Shown: positions 1 through 13,648 of the stretch, in pieces
Position numbering within the stretch: position 1 is the first letter of the stretch
Layout: every line of letters begins with the position of its first letter
DNA from: Mytilus edulis
Taxonomy: Eukaryota > Mollusca > Bivalvia > Mytilida > Mytilidae
Direction: 5' to 3'
Length of the DNA stretch: 64,000 nucleotides
Assembly (NCBI RefSeq): GCF_963676685.1
Contig: NC_092357.1
Coordinates: forward strand, 64,831,957-64,895,956
Position numbers and translations under genes: made by a program
The notes under the pieces: model-generated
What the model saw: only the letters and a program-made list of their open reading frames with translations
Told to the model about the DNA's origin: nothing
Databases searched by the model: none

Positions 1-2500
1 AAACGCACAGACGTTCAATTGTACTCATTCGTGAGATAAATTATCTATGTCAAACGTATATATTCGAATTATATTTGTAGACAACACAAAAAGTTATAAA
101 TTTATTTTTAATAAATGCATTTTCGGACTGATAAGGTGAACAAATTAAAGTACAATAATCTGTAAAGACAATATGTTGGTGTACTATTATTGACCTTTTA
201 CTATCTCTGCTATGGCTAGGTTTATACGATGTGTGTATTCACGGTTCTGTGGCAATACTCGTAGATGGCTTGTTGAAAGGTAAATTGTTATTTGCACTTC
301 GGTATTTAACCACGCCTCTAGGGCACACCTTGCTAGGTGTGACTGTCTATTCGGATCAGTGGTAGCATTTAATACACACATTAAAAATACATATTCAAGT
401 TGGTGACAAATAAAAATTGGTCGCCGTGGAATTATTTAATTATATTTGGTGCTATTATTTATTTGAATTCAAATAAGTTAATTTACTAAGAAATACACAA
501 TTTTCGGTTAAAGACGGGAAACTTAATTCATATGTCAGAATGAAATGATATACAAGTCTTGTCCTTGATTTATGTCTCATAAAAAAGGGGGACTTAGAAA
601 TTAGAAATAGCTTTACTAAATCATTTTTATTTGTCTTTATTAGGCGAAAAAATGTACGAGAACACTTACATTTAGACTTTTGAAAGCCATGTATTAATTA
701 ATATATGAAACTATCTGAAGATAACTCTACCGAAGCGGAATATAATATGTACGAATAAAGAAAAAAATATTTTTGTAATGGAATCGAAAAATTACGAATA
801 GATATTCTTTTCAAGTGTGATAAACGTCAACCAAATTTATTCATAATGGGGAACGTCCTTATTAAAATCTGAGACAACTATAATAATCGTCGTCTCCCAA
901 CGTATATATATACTTAAATAACTATTTGATCAACGATGTTTAAAATTAAAAGACAACGAATTTAATGTTATCTTTCCCTATTTTTGAATGTTATTATAAG
1001 TCTGTTCAACTTGCAAGAATACCCCTAAAGCGGACAAATATCCGACAAGCAGTTTATTCTTTAAATTGCTGTCATTGAATATCAAGAAAGAAAATAAATC
1101 CCGAAATTGATACTCAATAGTTTTCCTAGAAAATATTCACATTCCTTGGGGATTATAAGTGTACGTCCAGTTGCATATATTTTACATGAATGTTGGAACA
1201 ATTGTGATGATGACGAATTTCGTCCTTTATTCGAGAACAATTTAATTGATATATAAATTTGTGAGTTTACTATGTTCTTAACTTCGATGAACCAAAGCAA
1301 GTTATAAATTGACCTGTATTTAAATCAATTTGTTTCTTTTTTTTCTTCTTCTTCTTTTGGTATACAATAGTCTATCGAATTCGTTGATTACATACTGTTG
1401 GCATACATGGACTAGTCTATTTACAAAACTTTTACCACAATTTACACAAAATGTATGTTTCTTTCTTATGTTCAATGTATACATGTATACACATTTTAAA
1501 TTGCGCTACTGACTATAGTTCCGTAACTTTCTACCAGGCGTATGTATACACGAATCGTCGACAAGTGCGCACATTTTTTTAGATCAATAATTCTGGTATG
1601 TTCCAATCTGTCCTAAACTATTGACAACGAGTATATATTACATTTTCCCAAATTAACCCTTGGAAAAATATGTAAATAGATTTGTATTTCTTCAATTATT
1701 TTTTTTTGTATTATTTTTTTTTTATAAATAATATTCTTTACACCAGAAATGTTATTTATAATCAAGCGTATGAGTTCAGTAATGACTAGTATATTATATC
1801 ACTTTCGGACACGCAAGACAAAAATGTATATTATACATGCACCTGATAGTTCAAAATGGAAAGTTATAAGTAACGGTCGTGTACACTGATCAGAAACGAT
1901 GCATGAACTTGCAAGCCCGCCGGACAGGAAATCGATTGAATACCTGGACCTTACACCCCTTCCAATACCTTTGGGAGTAATACCTTTAGCCATGCTGGTG
2001 ATCAGATAAGGGAAGATCCGAATTTATTTAAATAAAGTTTATTACTTGAAAGAATTATGAACGAATTAGATTTTCGAAAACAATTTCCACGGAACACTTA
2101 TTTATCATTTTATGATTTGAACTTTGACTTTTTAACTAATTACAATATTATCAGTTTAAAAATAACAGACTATATGGTTATTTAAAAATATAAGACCATT
2201 TTCCGTATCAAGTTAGTCAGTCAGATAAAACAACCGTACGATTGACAAGATATCGACACGCAATTACGACTACATCGTTTACTGTAGTTTTGTTCCTTTG
2301 TGGTTTATTGACATATCGGGATTTTTCATCGGAGAAGGTGACAAGATGGCGGAGAGTAGAGAACTGATACTCAAAATTTAAAATCGATGGTGATCTCTTA
2401 TTTAGCGGAATAAAACTTTAATATCTATAAATTTGAGCATTTTTATACAGAATGGACATAATATCAATTTTTGATTTTTTTGCGAAGTTTCCCTTTAAAT
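1..2500. other. AT-rich region without a recognisable gene
   Basis: The open frames here are short and look like chance reading through AT-rich sequence. There are small homopolymer and TTC runs (around 1336-1362 and 1697-1730). No splice-linked coding exon, RNA gene or terminal repeat was recognised. Confidence 0.6.
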
Positions 2501-2514
2501 GTCCTTTGGTAGAT

Positions 2515-3060
2515 TTTCTGTACAAATACATGTATAAACTTACATCTTAACCATACAATGAACCTGTACTCAAACATGTACAGACTTACCTTATACACAT
2601 ATGATGGACATGTACACATACATGTACAGACTTACTTTTTAGCCATATGATAGATATGTTCACATACAAGTACAGAATGACATTTAGCCATATGTTTGAT
2701 ATGTAAACATACAGGTACAGACTTACCTTTTAGCCATATGGTGGACATGTACCCATACAAATACAGACTTACCTTTTAGCCATATGGTAGACATGTTCAA
2801 ATACATGTACAGACTTACCTTTTAGTTATTTGGTTAACATATATAAAAACTTACCTTTTAGTCATATGGTGGACCTATACAATACATGTCCTTACCTTGA
2901 CAAGCAGTGGTTTACTTTTTTAAATTGTTTCTTGGAAAGATAGTTGTCTAATGGCACTCATACAACATATTCCTATATCTACAAACTAACATCTTAACCA
3001 TACGTTCTCGTACCTGTACTGGCGTACATCTTAACTATATGATTGACTTGTACATTTATT
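2515..3060. repeat. Degenerate minisatellite, about 46-bp unit
   Basis: The phrases TACAGACTTACCTTTTAGCC and GGTGGACATGTACACATACA recur about every 46 bp for six or seven imperfect copies, and a looser tail runs to about 3060. A short stretch of the same minisatellite, starting with the same leader, reappears at 11,955-12,085. This shows that the two places are related by duplication. Confidence 0.8.
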
Positions 3061-4088
3061 GTATGACAAAATATCCGTCTGACGTCATAGTAATATCAGA
3101 CTGTGTAAGTGAGAGTGGCTAGGGTATTGACTGTCATGCATCTCAATTCCGTAGGATTAAGGTATGTCCCTTGAAAATTATGCTTATCAAATTGCACTGA
3201 ATAATGTGTTAGATACCATCTCCCATATCAAAATCGTATCATGCAGTTATGCACATAATCATGATATTGTGTTCCTCTCCTCACTTTCAAATCATGCATT
3301 TTATCATTATCATTTGGTAGTCAATGGAATTATAGTGGTAGCATGACAGTCTTGGACATTAAAGCTTAATATTAAATAAACAACAATCTAAATGTTTGGT
3401 GTTTGGTTCTGGCTGTTATGGTTCAACACAATTAAATATAGAACCCCATTGTAAAAACAGACAACTCTCTACTGTCAGAAAACACTGCCAAACATCCAAA
3501 CATATTAACCACACTGATCTGTGTCCACACTTGTTATTATTTGAAAGATGAACAGACATTGTAATTAAAACTAGAACATAAGCTTCATTTTTTAAATCTT
3601 AAGATAAGGCAAACCGATTTACTTAGTGCAGTTGCAAATAGCATGCCCGTATTTATAGAAAGAACGAATTTCAGCCATATTGTAAATTTTTAAAACTGAG
3701 CATGTGTGTATCTGAATATCAGTCAGTCAAATAAAACGGATTTATTGTAAAGACGTTATAAACAATCAGAGAAAAGCACAAACTTTTTCTATGACAACAT
3801 ATATTAAGTAAATAGTGTAGACATGATGAAAGATCATAAGTTGTTATATATTATTGCCAAATAAATAATAAAACTTTAGACATGTTTACATCTTATGGTA
3901 TCTATTTTAACCGTACGGCCTTCAACAACGAGAACAATAACAAATATCGTATAGTATGTTATAAAAGGCCCCAACATGAAATATATGAATTAATTCAATT
4001 GAGGAAACTTTCAATGCCTACCTTTATATCACAAAAACATATTCAAGATTTGCAATAAACTGCTTCTCATCACAATACAATAACAAGA

Positions 4089-4370
4089 ATGTGTCCATAG
4101 TACACGAATGCCCTATCGGACTATCCTTTTATATGTTCATTGGACCGTAACATTGGGCTCAAAACTCTTATTCGGTGTTAAAATTAGAAAGATCATATCA
4201 TAGGGAGCATGTGTACTAAACATCAAGTTGATTAGACTTCAACTTCATGAAAAAACTACCTAGACCAAATCTTTTTAATCTGAAGCGGGACACACGGACG
4301 AACGGACGAAAGAATGGACCCACAGACCAAAAAAACATAATGCCCCTCTACTATTGTAGGTGGGGCCTAA
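4089..4370. repeat. Interspersed repeat inserted in the first array unit
   Basis: This segment breaks the array consensus. It contains CACGGACGAACGGACGAAAG and ends in a CCCCTCTACTATTGTAGGTG hairpin. The array text resumes right after it with ACGTAGTTATTCAGCGCATC, so it is an insertion into a unit. The family was not identified. Confidence 0.5.
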
Positions 4371-5779
4371 AACGTAGTTATTCAGCGCATCACATCAAGA
4401 TCTGTGTAAGTGAGAGTGGCTGGGTAGTTGGCTGTCATGCATCTCAATTCCGTGTGACTAAGTTATGTCCCTAGATAATTATGCTTACTAAAGGAAACAG
4501 AATTATGTGTTAGTTTTTTACATCCTGTAGGATTTTAATTTGTAAAGTATCATTGGTTCTTATTTATTAATGCTTTCATATCTGAAATGCAATGGTGTTG
4601 TCGATTTGATAACGTATAATTTGTTAAACAGGTAACTACATGTACTACAACTGTTTTGTGTGACAATTATAACAATTAACTTAAATTATTATGAATTTTA
4701 AAGATTAGAAAGAGACAGCAACCAACAACACAAGAATTCAGAGAGCTTGTTGAATAAAGATAAAATAGAAAAAATTCAGAGATCTTGTTATGGACATTTT
4801 ACAACTAAAACCTACTAGAATGGGTTACTCTTTATCATTAAAGTTAGCTATATTAAATGTACGTCTAAACGCCTTCCAAATACATCTCTTCCGATGCATG
4901 CAATATACATGATATACCTGATATGTTTATTAATATACTTTTGTTTTACTTTTACCAGGCTTCGGAGAAGACATTTTCAAAAGAGAAGAACTAAATAAAA
5001 ATAACAAAAGCTGACTTTCTAGCTCATCTAGCTGATAAGCATCATGTCATGCATTGTAAACTTTTTACTATCGATGCTAAAACAGAAAAGAAGGATCCTT
5101 CGCTATTTTTGTGGACAATCCAAAGTAAGAAATCACAACCACAACAGAATACAAATAAACTCATACAAATAGTACATGCATGCGTATTCTCAAACACCAT
5201 CTCCCATATCAAAATCACATCATGCAGAAATGCACATAATGTGTTCCTCTCCTAACTTTTAAAAATCAAAGATGTGGAACACATTTTATCATTATCATTT
5301 GGTGGTCAATGAAATTAATGTCTCCATGACAGTCTTGGAAATTAACACTAAATACCAAATAAACAAAACTGATAATGATTAGTGTTCGTTTCTGACAGTC
5401 ATTGTGCAACACATTTAAATATAGAACCCTATTGTAAAAACAGACAAATCTCTACTGTCAGAAAACACTGTCAAACATCCAAACATATTATCCACACTGA
5501 TCGGTGTCCACACTTATTATTTGAAAGTTGAACAGAAATTGTAATTAAAACTAGAACATAAGCTTACAGTTTTTTACAATCTTAAGAAAGGCAAACTGAA
5601 TTAGTAAATGCAGTTGCAAATTACATGCCCATATTTATAGAAAGAACGAATTTCAGCCATATTGTAAATTCTTAAAAAACTCAACATGTAAGTATCTGAA
5701 TATTAGTCAGTCAAATAAAACATCAGAGAAATTTAAAGCACAACCATTTTCTATGCCAACATATGCGACCTACCGAATT

Positions 5780-6050
5780 GGACTATTTGCCGGATTTGTT
5801 ATAACATGAGTAACACGACGGGTGCTACATGTGGAGCAGGATCTGCTTACCCTTCAGGAGCAGCTAAGATCACCCCCAGTTTTTGGTGGGGTTCGTGTTG
5901 CTTATTCTTTAGTTTTATATGTTGTGTCATAAGTACTATTGTTTTGTCTGTTTGTGTTTTTTTTATTTTTAGCCATGGCGTTGTCATTTTATTTTCGATT
6001 TATGAGTTTGACTGTCCCTCTTGTATCTTTCGTCCCTCTTTTAGGTAAAT
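5780..6050 (+). repeat. Interspersed repeat with an ORF-like stretch
   Basis: An 80-codon open frame starts at 5806, but it continues into low-complexity T-rich sequence and has no recognisable domain. A diverged copy of the same DNA lies at 62,815-62,990 (TTACCCTTC followed by GGTTCGTGTTGCT in both). A repeat is therefore more likely than a gene. From memory it resembles a very common mussel interspersed sequence. Confidence 0.6.
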
Positions 6051-6229
6051 AGTGTAGACAAGATGAAAGACCATAAGTTTTTATATATTTGCATAGCAAT
6101 ACTTATAAGTTATGTTTTAAGAATTTAACAAGAACATCATTCAAAGATCTAACTACGGTGTTAAATGGGTCATTATTTTATAAAAGGCCCAGACATAAAA
6201 AAAGGAAAAATTTCAATTGAGAAAACTAA

Positions 6230-6480
6230 GGGAACGACGTTTTAACTTAAAAAGAACAGGTGGGTAAATTTTCCCCCTACAAAAAATATTCTGATGGAGA
6301 AAATATAAAAGGTCACCCTGATGGACAAAAAGAAAAGTATTCTGAATTCGGATTTTTAACATACTTTATGTGGTTAATTTTTGACGAAAAAATTGATTTG
6401 ATAGACAAACTAAAAAAAATCTGACTCGAATAAAAAAAATATCCTCCCGCCTTTTGAAGTTTAATGGTTACTCCCTAACG
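6230..6480. repeat. Degenerate MITE-like insert
   Basis: It shares internal phrases with 16,290-16,550 (AAAATTGATTTGATAGACA, CCTCCCGCCTTTTGAAGTTT, AATGGTTACT). Both copies sit at the same kind of place in an array unit. No coding potential. Confidence 0.45.
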
Positions 6481-7939
6481 GCCTCACATATAACAATTAT
6501 ATGTTTTGCAATATTCATCGTCTCACAAAATTACAAGAAAACGTAGTTACTCAACGTATCCCATCCAGATCTTTTTAAGTGAGAGTGGCTAGGTAGTGGG
6601 CTGTCATGAGGCTGAAGCCAGTAGAACTGGTTTATGTCCCTTTAAAATGCTTGTGAGATGACACTTAATAGTGTGTTAGTTTCGTTCATCTTGTATGATT
6701 TTGATTTGTGAAAATAGCATTGATTCTTATTTATATAGGCTGTCATTTTTGAAAAAAACAAAATTATTGTCAACTGGAAGTTGCATGATTTGTTAAACAG
6801 GTTACTACTGCAACTACATGTTTTGTGTGACAATTATAACAAACTTTGGATTTTGAATTTGCTACTGTTTAAATTGACAGCAACCAACAGTAACACACAC
6901 AATTAAACATAGATCTTAATATGGACGGTCTACATCTCAAACTACTAGAAGTGGGTTACTTATTGTCAATAAAGTTGAATGTTACGTTATGATTTCTTCG
7001 AAGAAAAAAACCCTTTAAAAATTTAAACGCCCTCCAAATATGTCTCAGGAGTCTTCAGTTGCATACAATATCCATGATATATTTATTGATATTTTTATTT
7101 TTATTTAACCAGGATTTTGAGAAGTCATTTTTGAAGGAATAACTTATACAAAATAACACAGAAGTTCACCTTCTAGCTCATCTAGCTGAAAAGCATCATG
7201 TCAGTCATTTTCATTGCTTAAAACCATTAAATATCTTTTGAGAAATATTTCGATATGTAGACGAAATTATATACTAATGATACTGAAACAGAAATGATGG
7301 ATCCTTCACTATTTTTTCCAACGTAAAAATCACCACCACAACGGAACACAAAAAAAAAACCATGTAAATAGTACACCCATGCGTATTATCAGACCCATCT
7401 CCCATATCAAAATCACATCATGCTGAAATGTATACAATGTGTTCCTCTCCTAACTTTCAATAATCAAAGATGTGGAACACATTTTATCATTATCATTTGG
7501 TAGTCAATGAAATTAGTGTCTCCATAACAGTCTTGGAAATTAAAACTAAATATTAAATACATAACACTGCTAATGCTTAGTGATCGGTTCTGACTGCCAT
7601 TGTGCAACACACTTAAACTGGAAGATGTATGATTTGTTAAACAGGTAACTAGTACAACTGTTTTGTGTGACAATTGAAACAACGATAATGAAGACCAAAA
7701 AAAAACAAAACAAAAAAACCAAAAAAAACACCTGAATTATCAGCAAGAGAAAGACATGTTAGAGTAGCAATAAAGTATCGAAACACACATGCAACCCACG
7801 TACGTATACAGCCTTCAGCAATGAAAAAATGATAAACAATATCGCGTATAGTATGTTAAAACTTATTATAGGCCCGACATAAACAAAATATGAAAGAATT
7901 CCATGGAGAAAACTAGCGACTTAGTTTATAACAAAACAA

Positions 7940-8335
7940 TTATTCAATATATAAAAAGAAGATGTGGTATGATAGCTAATGAAACAACTCTCCACAAGAG
8001 ACAACAATAACACAGACATTAACAACTATAGGTCACCGTACGGCCTTTAACAATGAGCAAAACCCATACCTCATAGTCAGCTATAAAAGGCCCTGAAATT
8101 ACAATGTAGCACTTTTCAAAGAAAAAAACTTATTTATGTACAAAAAATGAACGAAAAACAAATATGTAACACATAAACAAACGAAAACAACTGAATTATA
8201 GACTCCTTACTTGGTATAGGCACATACATACAGAATGTGGCGGGTTAAACATGTTTGCGGGACCCCCTAAACCTGGGACAGTGGTATAACAGTACAACCT
8301 AAGAACGAACTATATAAAAATCAGTTGAAAAGGCT
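7940..8335 (+). repeat. Mussel-type interspersed repeat M1
   Basis: The block begins GATGTGGTATGATAGCTAAT, runs through ACAACTCTCCACAAGAGACA, GGTCACCGTACGGCCTTTAA and CTATAAAAGGCCC, and ends near ATAAAAATCAGTTGAAAAGG. Other copies in the window are at 13,150-13,265, 28,285-28,420, 29,870-30,000, 49,550-49,700 and 54,460-55,000 (plus), and 22,400-22,765 and 34,735-34,985 (minus). The label M1 is mine. Confidence 0.7.
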
Positions 8336-8424
8336 TAATGAGTTAACGTATCACATCAGAATCAGTGTAAGTGGGAGTGGCTGATGAGTGGTATGTCATA
8401 CATCTCAATTCCCTTGAACTGAGT

Positions 8425-9425
8425 TATATCCAGGGGTCGAAATTAGCGCTGGTCCGGTGATCCGAGACCAGTAGAAGTTGCGTCGGACCAGTAGATTTTG
8501 AGTCATTTCGAATACCGGTATGGAAATGAGACTGTTCAATGACGACTTTTATTTATTGAAGGCACTAATTTATAAAACACAAAATTATTGTATTTATTGG
8601 CTCTTAGTGATGTTCAATAGCGTATTTGAATAAAATATCAAAGAGTTAAATTAACTACAATACAAACAATTATTATCTCTATTTTAGAACATGTAATTTA
8701 AACTTGTTGAAATGAAGTTAGTTTAAAAGAAATTGTCAAAGTAAACTTTAAGAATTCCTTTTTTTTATTCTAGATTTATTATGCATGTCTCTAAACATAG
8801 TATGCGACGCGAAACAGTTTATGAGGTGTTCTCATATATGCATTTGATACGGTGAATTTATTATGGATATATTTCAGACTTCATTTATGTAAAAAATCTT
8901 TAGAGGAGAGCATTTTTTGTTTTGTTTGTAGCTCTATTTTAGAATATGTAATTTAAACTTGTTGAAATATGTTTAAAATTTGTCAAAATAAGCTTTAAGA
9001 ATTCCTTTTTTTAATGTAAATTTATTATGCTTGTCTCTTTACATAGTATGCGACGCGTAACAGTTTATAAGTAGGTGTTCTCTTATCTGCATTTGATACG
9101 GTGCATTTATTATGGATATATTTCAGACTTCATTTATGAAAGGAAATCTATAGAGCAGAAATTTAATTTTCTTTTGTATCAATTTAAAATGTAGATTCAA
9201 ATATTTTTCACTTCAAACGATAAACTAAAACTTCTTCAAAACTTATATATGATGTATAGTTCGGCGTCCGCAAAAAAGAAGCCAAGGAAAGTGTTTATCT
9301 CTTCTTCACAATCCGTATTTCATTGAATCTCGATATTTATCATGTTTATGATTTTTCTAACAATGACGTTTTACATCCATAAGCCTACAAATGACATAGC
9401 GGGTCACATATATAGATTTTGAAAA
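8425..9425. repeat. Insertion into array unit 4, with an internal 255-bp tandem duplication
   Basis: The array consensus stops inside GAGTTATATCC at about 8430 and resumes near 9435 with AGAGACAGCAACCAACAACA. The insert begins CAGGGGTCGAAATTAGCGC, which resembles some hAT terminal sequences. Inside it, 8677-8931 is repeated at 8932-9165 (both copies contain TAGTATGCGACGCG and GCATTTGATACGGTG). No matching right end or target duplication was found, so the transposon class is open. Confidence 0.45.
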
Positions 9426-9574
9426 CTGTTTATTAGAAAGAGACAGCAACCAACAACACAAAAAAACCCAGTAAGAATGTCTGGGACATTTTACATCTGA
9501 AACCTACTAGAAGTAGGTTACTTATTAATTATAGGGATGACCTTTATTCACGATAATTAATTAGTGATGAATTG

Positions 9575-10010
9575 AATATGGAAATGGGGAATGTGTCAAA
9601 TAGACAACAACCAAGCAAACGAGCTTAAACACAGCCCAGGGCCCCCAATTGGTTCTCAACACAGTAAGAAAACTTACAGCGACAGGCGGTCTTCTTCGTA
9701 TGGCCTCCAAACAAAAATGTGTAATTCTCAGTAGAAATGGACATTACACTAAACGAAACATATAAATGAACTAAAATTTAAAAAAAATAAAACCAACAGA
9801 CTAATTAACAAAGGCTAAAGGTTCCTGGCTTGACACATGCGCAAACGCAAAGCAGGGTTTAACATGTTTGGTGAGATCTCAACCATCCCCTGTACCTCTA
9901 CTAGCCTCTTGTAGAATAAACAAAAATACGACAATACCTACAGTAAACTCAGTTTCGACTAAATCTACATACATGTATTTATAAGTGAAATGTGCGAAAT
10001 AATCAGTCGA
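9575..10010 (+). repeat. Interspersed repeat M2 plus array sequence
   Basis: The sequence begins ATGGAAATGGGGAATGTGTC followed by AGACAACAACC, and continues through GCGGTCTTCTTCGTATGG to GGCTTGACACATGCGCAAA. Related copies lie at 17,090-17,650 and 53,455-53,560 (plus) and at 21,150-21,335, 49,186-49,345 and 50,490-50,575 (minus). The 9824-10,010 part recurs at 17,440-17,650 and 20,600-20,830. M2 is my label. Confidence 0.65.
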
Positions 10011-10469
10011 CTACAAAGCATATCAATTCCGTAGGACTGAGTTATGTCCCTTGATAATTATGCTCAGTAAATGACACTGAATAATGTGCTAGTTATATAT
10101 ATACACATCCTGTAGGATTTTAATTTGTAAAATAGCATTGATTCTTATTTATATAGGCTGTCATATTTGAAAAACAATGCAATTGCCAGTTGGAACATGT
10201 ATGATTTGTTAAACAAGTAACTATATATATAGGACCCTATGGCAATAACACACGACAACTCTTTTTGTCAGAAAACACTGTCAACATCAAAACATACTAT
10301 CCACACTGATCTGTGTCCACACTTGTTATTATTTGAAAGATTTAAAAAAAATCTCAATTAAACTAGAACGTAAACTTACAGTTTTTTTCAATCTTAAGAA
10401 AGGCAAACTGAATTAATATGTACAGTTGAAAATAACCGTACGATGACCTATATAATTACTTCATTTGTG

Positions 10470-10735
10470 TAATATATCACGTCTAATTTTGTTAGCCCCT
10501 TCGTGGAGTTTTTGATGATGTGATGACTTGGTCGTTTTTATAGTGATTAATTCATTTGATTATAGACCATGCGAATATTTGATGATTAATTGATTATTAA
10601 TTCCATGATATCTAGGACTGTGTTTCTGATTATTTGAGTTATCTTGTTTTTTTATAAAAAAATAATGCCGATTATGTGATAATATTGACAAAAACATTTT
10701 GCGATTATGTGTTTACCTATCTGTCTATTAAATAT
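10470..10735. repeat. AT-rich interspersed repeat fragment
   Basis: It contains CCCCTTCGTGGAG and, further on, GATTATGTGATAATATTGAC. The latter phrase recurs at 25,395-25,425, immediately left of the Harbinger element, next to an ACGAGGGGCC version of the first motif. This looks like a repeat family present at both places. No coding potential. Confidence 0.4.
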
Positions 10736-10861
10736 TATCTCAATACACACCAAAAACTACCTCCCTTGACCAGAACAAAATTTCATATCATTCATCTGGA
10801 AAATTGTGTCCTCAGTGCATAAAGACAAAATTTCACCCAAAATGTATATATATATACAACT

Positions 10862-11045
10862 CGTCTAAACATCAACCCAACAATGTTAGATCTGTAAATT
10901 TGCTTTCGCAAATTTTTGGTTCTTCCCTCGTCGGGATTCGAACCCATGCTACTGTGATATCGTGACACCAAATCGCCTGCACTGTAGCCTTCCCGCTAGA
11001 CCACACGACCACCAGGGCTCTCAAAAAAAGAGCTTTCGCTATATA
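10862..11045 (-). mobile_element. tRNA-derived SINE (minus strand)
   Basis: On the minus strand the element starts after GAGAGCCCTGGTG. It shows an A-box-like GTGGTCTAGCGGGAAGGC and a strong B box, GGGTTCGAATCCC, about 40 bp later. A non-tRNA tail follows that includes TTTGCGAAAGCAAATTTAC, and then a TA-rich run. The internal pol III promoter with an unrelated body is the SINE layout. A functional tRNA gene is unlikely because no CCA-proximal acceptor stem closes. Confidence 0.75.
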
Positions 11046-11954
11046 TGTTTTGTAATCTTTAAAATATTCAATTCATCTTATTTATAAAAGTTTGGTTTTT
11101 TTTTTCTCTCTCTACATTGGCATTATCGACATGTCACAGTTGAACTTTTTATTGTATGACAAAATGTACTTAACACCAGATCTTTAACAAGACAAAATAA
11201 ATTTAGCTTAAATTGAGACAAAGAAATGTGCTAATGCAGTTTAGAAGTCAATTTGACACGGATTCAAAAACAAAAAGCGATATATATAAGAAACTCGAAT
11301 TTTATTTCATTGTTTTTTACAGGACAAGATGTCTTCGTAATTTTTATGCATAAAGATATTCCACAAGCACACGTTATAAGTATATCTGGCGTTTCATAAG
11401 ACCGTTGTTTTTCCCTGTTTAAATTTTTTTTCACTGATAATTTTGGGGTGTTGTATAGCCTACTGATCGATGTGTGTTAAAAGCCGAATTTTGACCTACA
11501 ATTGTTACTGTTGATATATTATGACTTGCATAAATATTTTCGTTTGAATTATTTTACATTTGTCAGTTCGAGGCGTTAAATAGCTGACTATGCGGTAATG
11601 GTATATATCATTGGTAAAGGTCTTGCGCTGACCTATGATGTGTCATTGGGCCTCTTGTGGATATGTAAAGTTGTCCCGTCTTTTTATTTTTATATTATGA
11701 CCATGGTCAGTAATCTTCAAAAAGGCCTTCGTCAGGTACAATATAACACCTGTTTCCGTAATGGCTTTAATCTAAGATGACATAAATGTATGTTCTTGAA
11801 CTATATTTTATTCTGTATACTCTTCTCATGAAATCTTTCTGTGAAAAAAAAAATTAAGGTAAGAAATACACCTCTTTTGAATTAAAGCACACTTTATGCA
11901 AGTCAACTGGGATATTCATTGATTGTCACTTGGTATATTCTCTGTACAATTGTT

Positions 11955-12085
11955 AGGACCCGTACAAATGCATGTATAAACTTACATCTTAACCATACAA
12001 TGAACCTGTACTCATACATGTACAGACTTACCTTTTAGCCATATATGATGGACATATGTACACATACACGTACAGACTTATTAAA
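11955..12085. repeat. Second copy of the 46-bp minisatellite leader
   Basis: TGTATAAACTTACATCTTAA and AATGAACCTGTACTCATACA match 2525-2580 almost exactly, followed by about two minisatellite units. Confidence 0.7.
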
Positions 12086-13378
12086 AGTATGCCAAGACTT
12101 AAAGAAAATTAATAGAAACAGATAATACCCGCAAATATCAGCAACACGAAGACATGTTAGAGTATCAATAGAGTATCGAAACACACACGCAACGGTACGG
12201 CCTTCAACAGTGAGAAAAAACCCTAAAGCGTAAAGTATGTTATTTAAGGCTCTAACATAAAAAATATGAAACAATTCAATTGAGATAACTAGCGACTTAA
12301 TTTATAAATAACGAAACAAGTATTCAGGTTTTGCCATAAACTACGTCTCATTACATGTTAACAATTAGTTAGTCGACGTGTAACATCAAGACCTGTGTTA
12401 TTCAGAGTGGCTGAGGAGTGGAATGTCATGCATCTCAATTCAGTAGGACGGAGTTATGTCACTTGGTAATTATTCTTAAGAAATGACACATAATAATGCG
12501 TTAATTTTGTACATCATGTAGGATTTTAATTTGTGGAATAGCATATTCTTACTTATATCTGAAAAGCATAATATATAATTTGTAACTACTACAACACTGT
12601 TTTGTGTGGCAATTATATAACAACATTAAAGATTATAAATTTATAATATTAAAGAGACAACAACCAACGGCACAAGAAACCAAAGAAAAAAATACCAGGC
12701 TTTTGAGAAGACATTTCTGGAAGGAAGAACTAATAAAAAAAAAAGTAACACAATTGTTTGCCTTCTAGCTCATTAGCTGAAAAGCATCACGTAAGTCATT
12801 GGCATTACTTCAAATCATTAAATATCTTCTGCGAAACAATCTTGACATTTGTGCGAAATCCTTGCGAATGATACTTGGAGGATCCTTAGGTTATTTACAG
12901 TTTCATGAAAATAACGGGAATATTTTTTGTTTACTTTAAAATTAAAAATGCCATCATATTTAAATGGTTCACGGCATACATTACGCGAAAAGAAAAGAAA
13001 AACAGATAAAACCCACAAATATCAGCAAAAGGAAGACAACTTGGAGTATCAATACACATACGCAACCGTACGGCCTTCAACAGTGAGAAAAAAAATATTG
13101 CGTATAAAGATATAGAAATATGTTTTATGACTGCCATTGCGACAACGTACTCTCCATCCAAGTCACAATTTATAAAGGTAAACCAGTATAGATCAGGTCT
13201 TCAACGCGGAGCCTTGGCTCATACCAAACAGCAATCTATATTATGTTATTAAAGGCCCCGACATGAAAATTCTGAAAGAATTCAATTGAGGAAAATTAAT
13301 GCCTAATTTTATATAACAAAAACACATTCAAGTTTTGCCATAAACTACGTCTCGTAAAATTACAATAAAACTTAGTTA

Positions 13379-13648
13379 GGAAGCTACCATTTGATTTTAG
13401 GGGGGTATAGGATGAAACTGGGTAAAAGGCAGGTCATGAATTTTGATTCAAGAAAGGCAGGATGCAAAACTTTGCGAAAAATGGCAGATAGACAATTTAT
13501 GTAAAAAAATAAAAGTCAGGATAATCTAATACAATGAAAAATAAAAAAAGGCAGGAAAGAGATTGAATAAAAAATAGAACAAAATTGTTCATCCTAGATT
13601 CCTCCCCCTTATTTTTACCGGTCTAAAACTCAAATTGTAGCTCCCAAA
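13379..13648. repeat. MITE-like element with GCTAC ends
   Basis: The left end GGAAGCTACCATTTGATTTT matches the reverse complement of the right end (CTCAAATTGTAGCTCCC) with few changes. The interior is rich in AAGGCAGG. A second, more degraded copy occupies about 21,611-21,880, again next to an array marker block. It is non-coding. Confidence 0.6.

Noticed and set aside
2515-2900. Regularly spaced repeats that might suggest a CRISPR array
   Set aside because: The units are contiguous and diverged, there are no unique spacers, and the genome is eukaryotic.
8425-9425. hAT element suggested by a CAGGGGTCGAAATTAGCGC start
   Set aside because: No matching inverted right end or 8-bp duplication could be found, so it was kept only as an unclassified insertion.
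10915-11010. Possible tRNA gene on the minus strand
   Set aside because: The B box is good, but the cloverleaf is not complete and the surroundings are SINE-like.
12818-13161. Overlapping frames on both strands of an array unit
   Set aside because: Equivalent positions in other array units are full of stops, so the openness is by chance.
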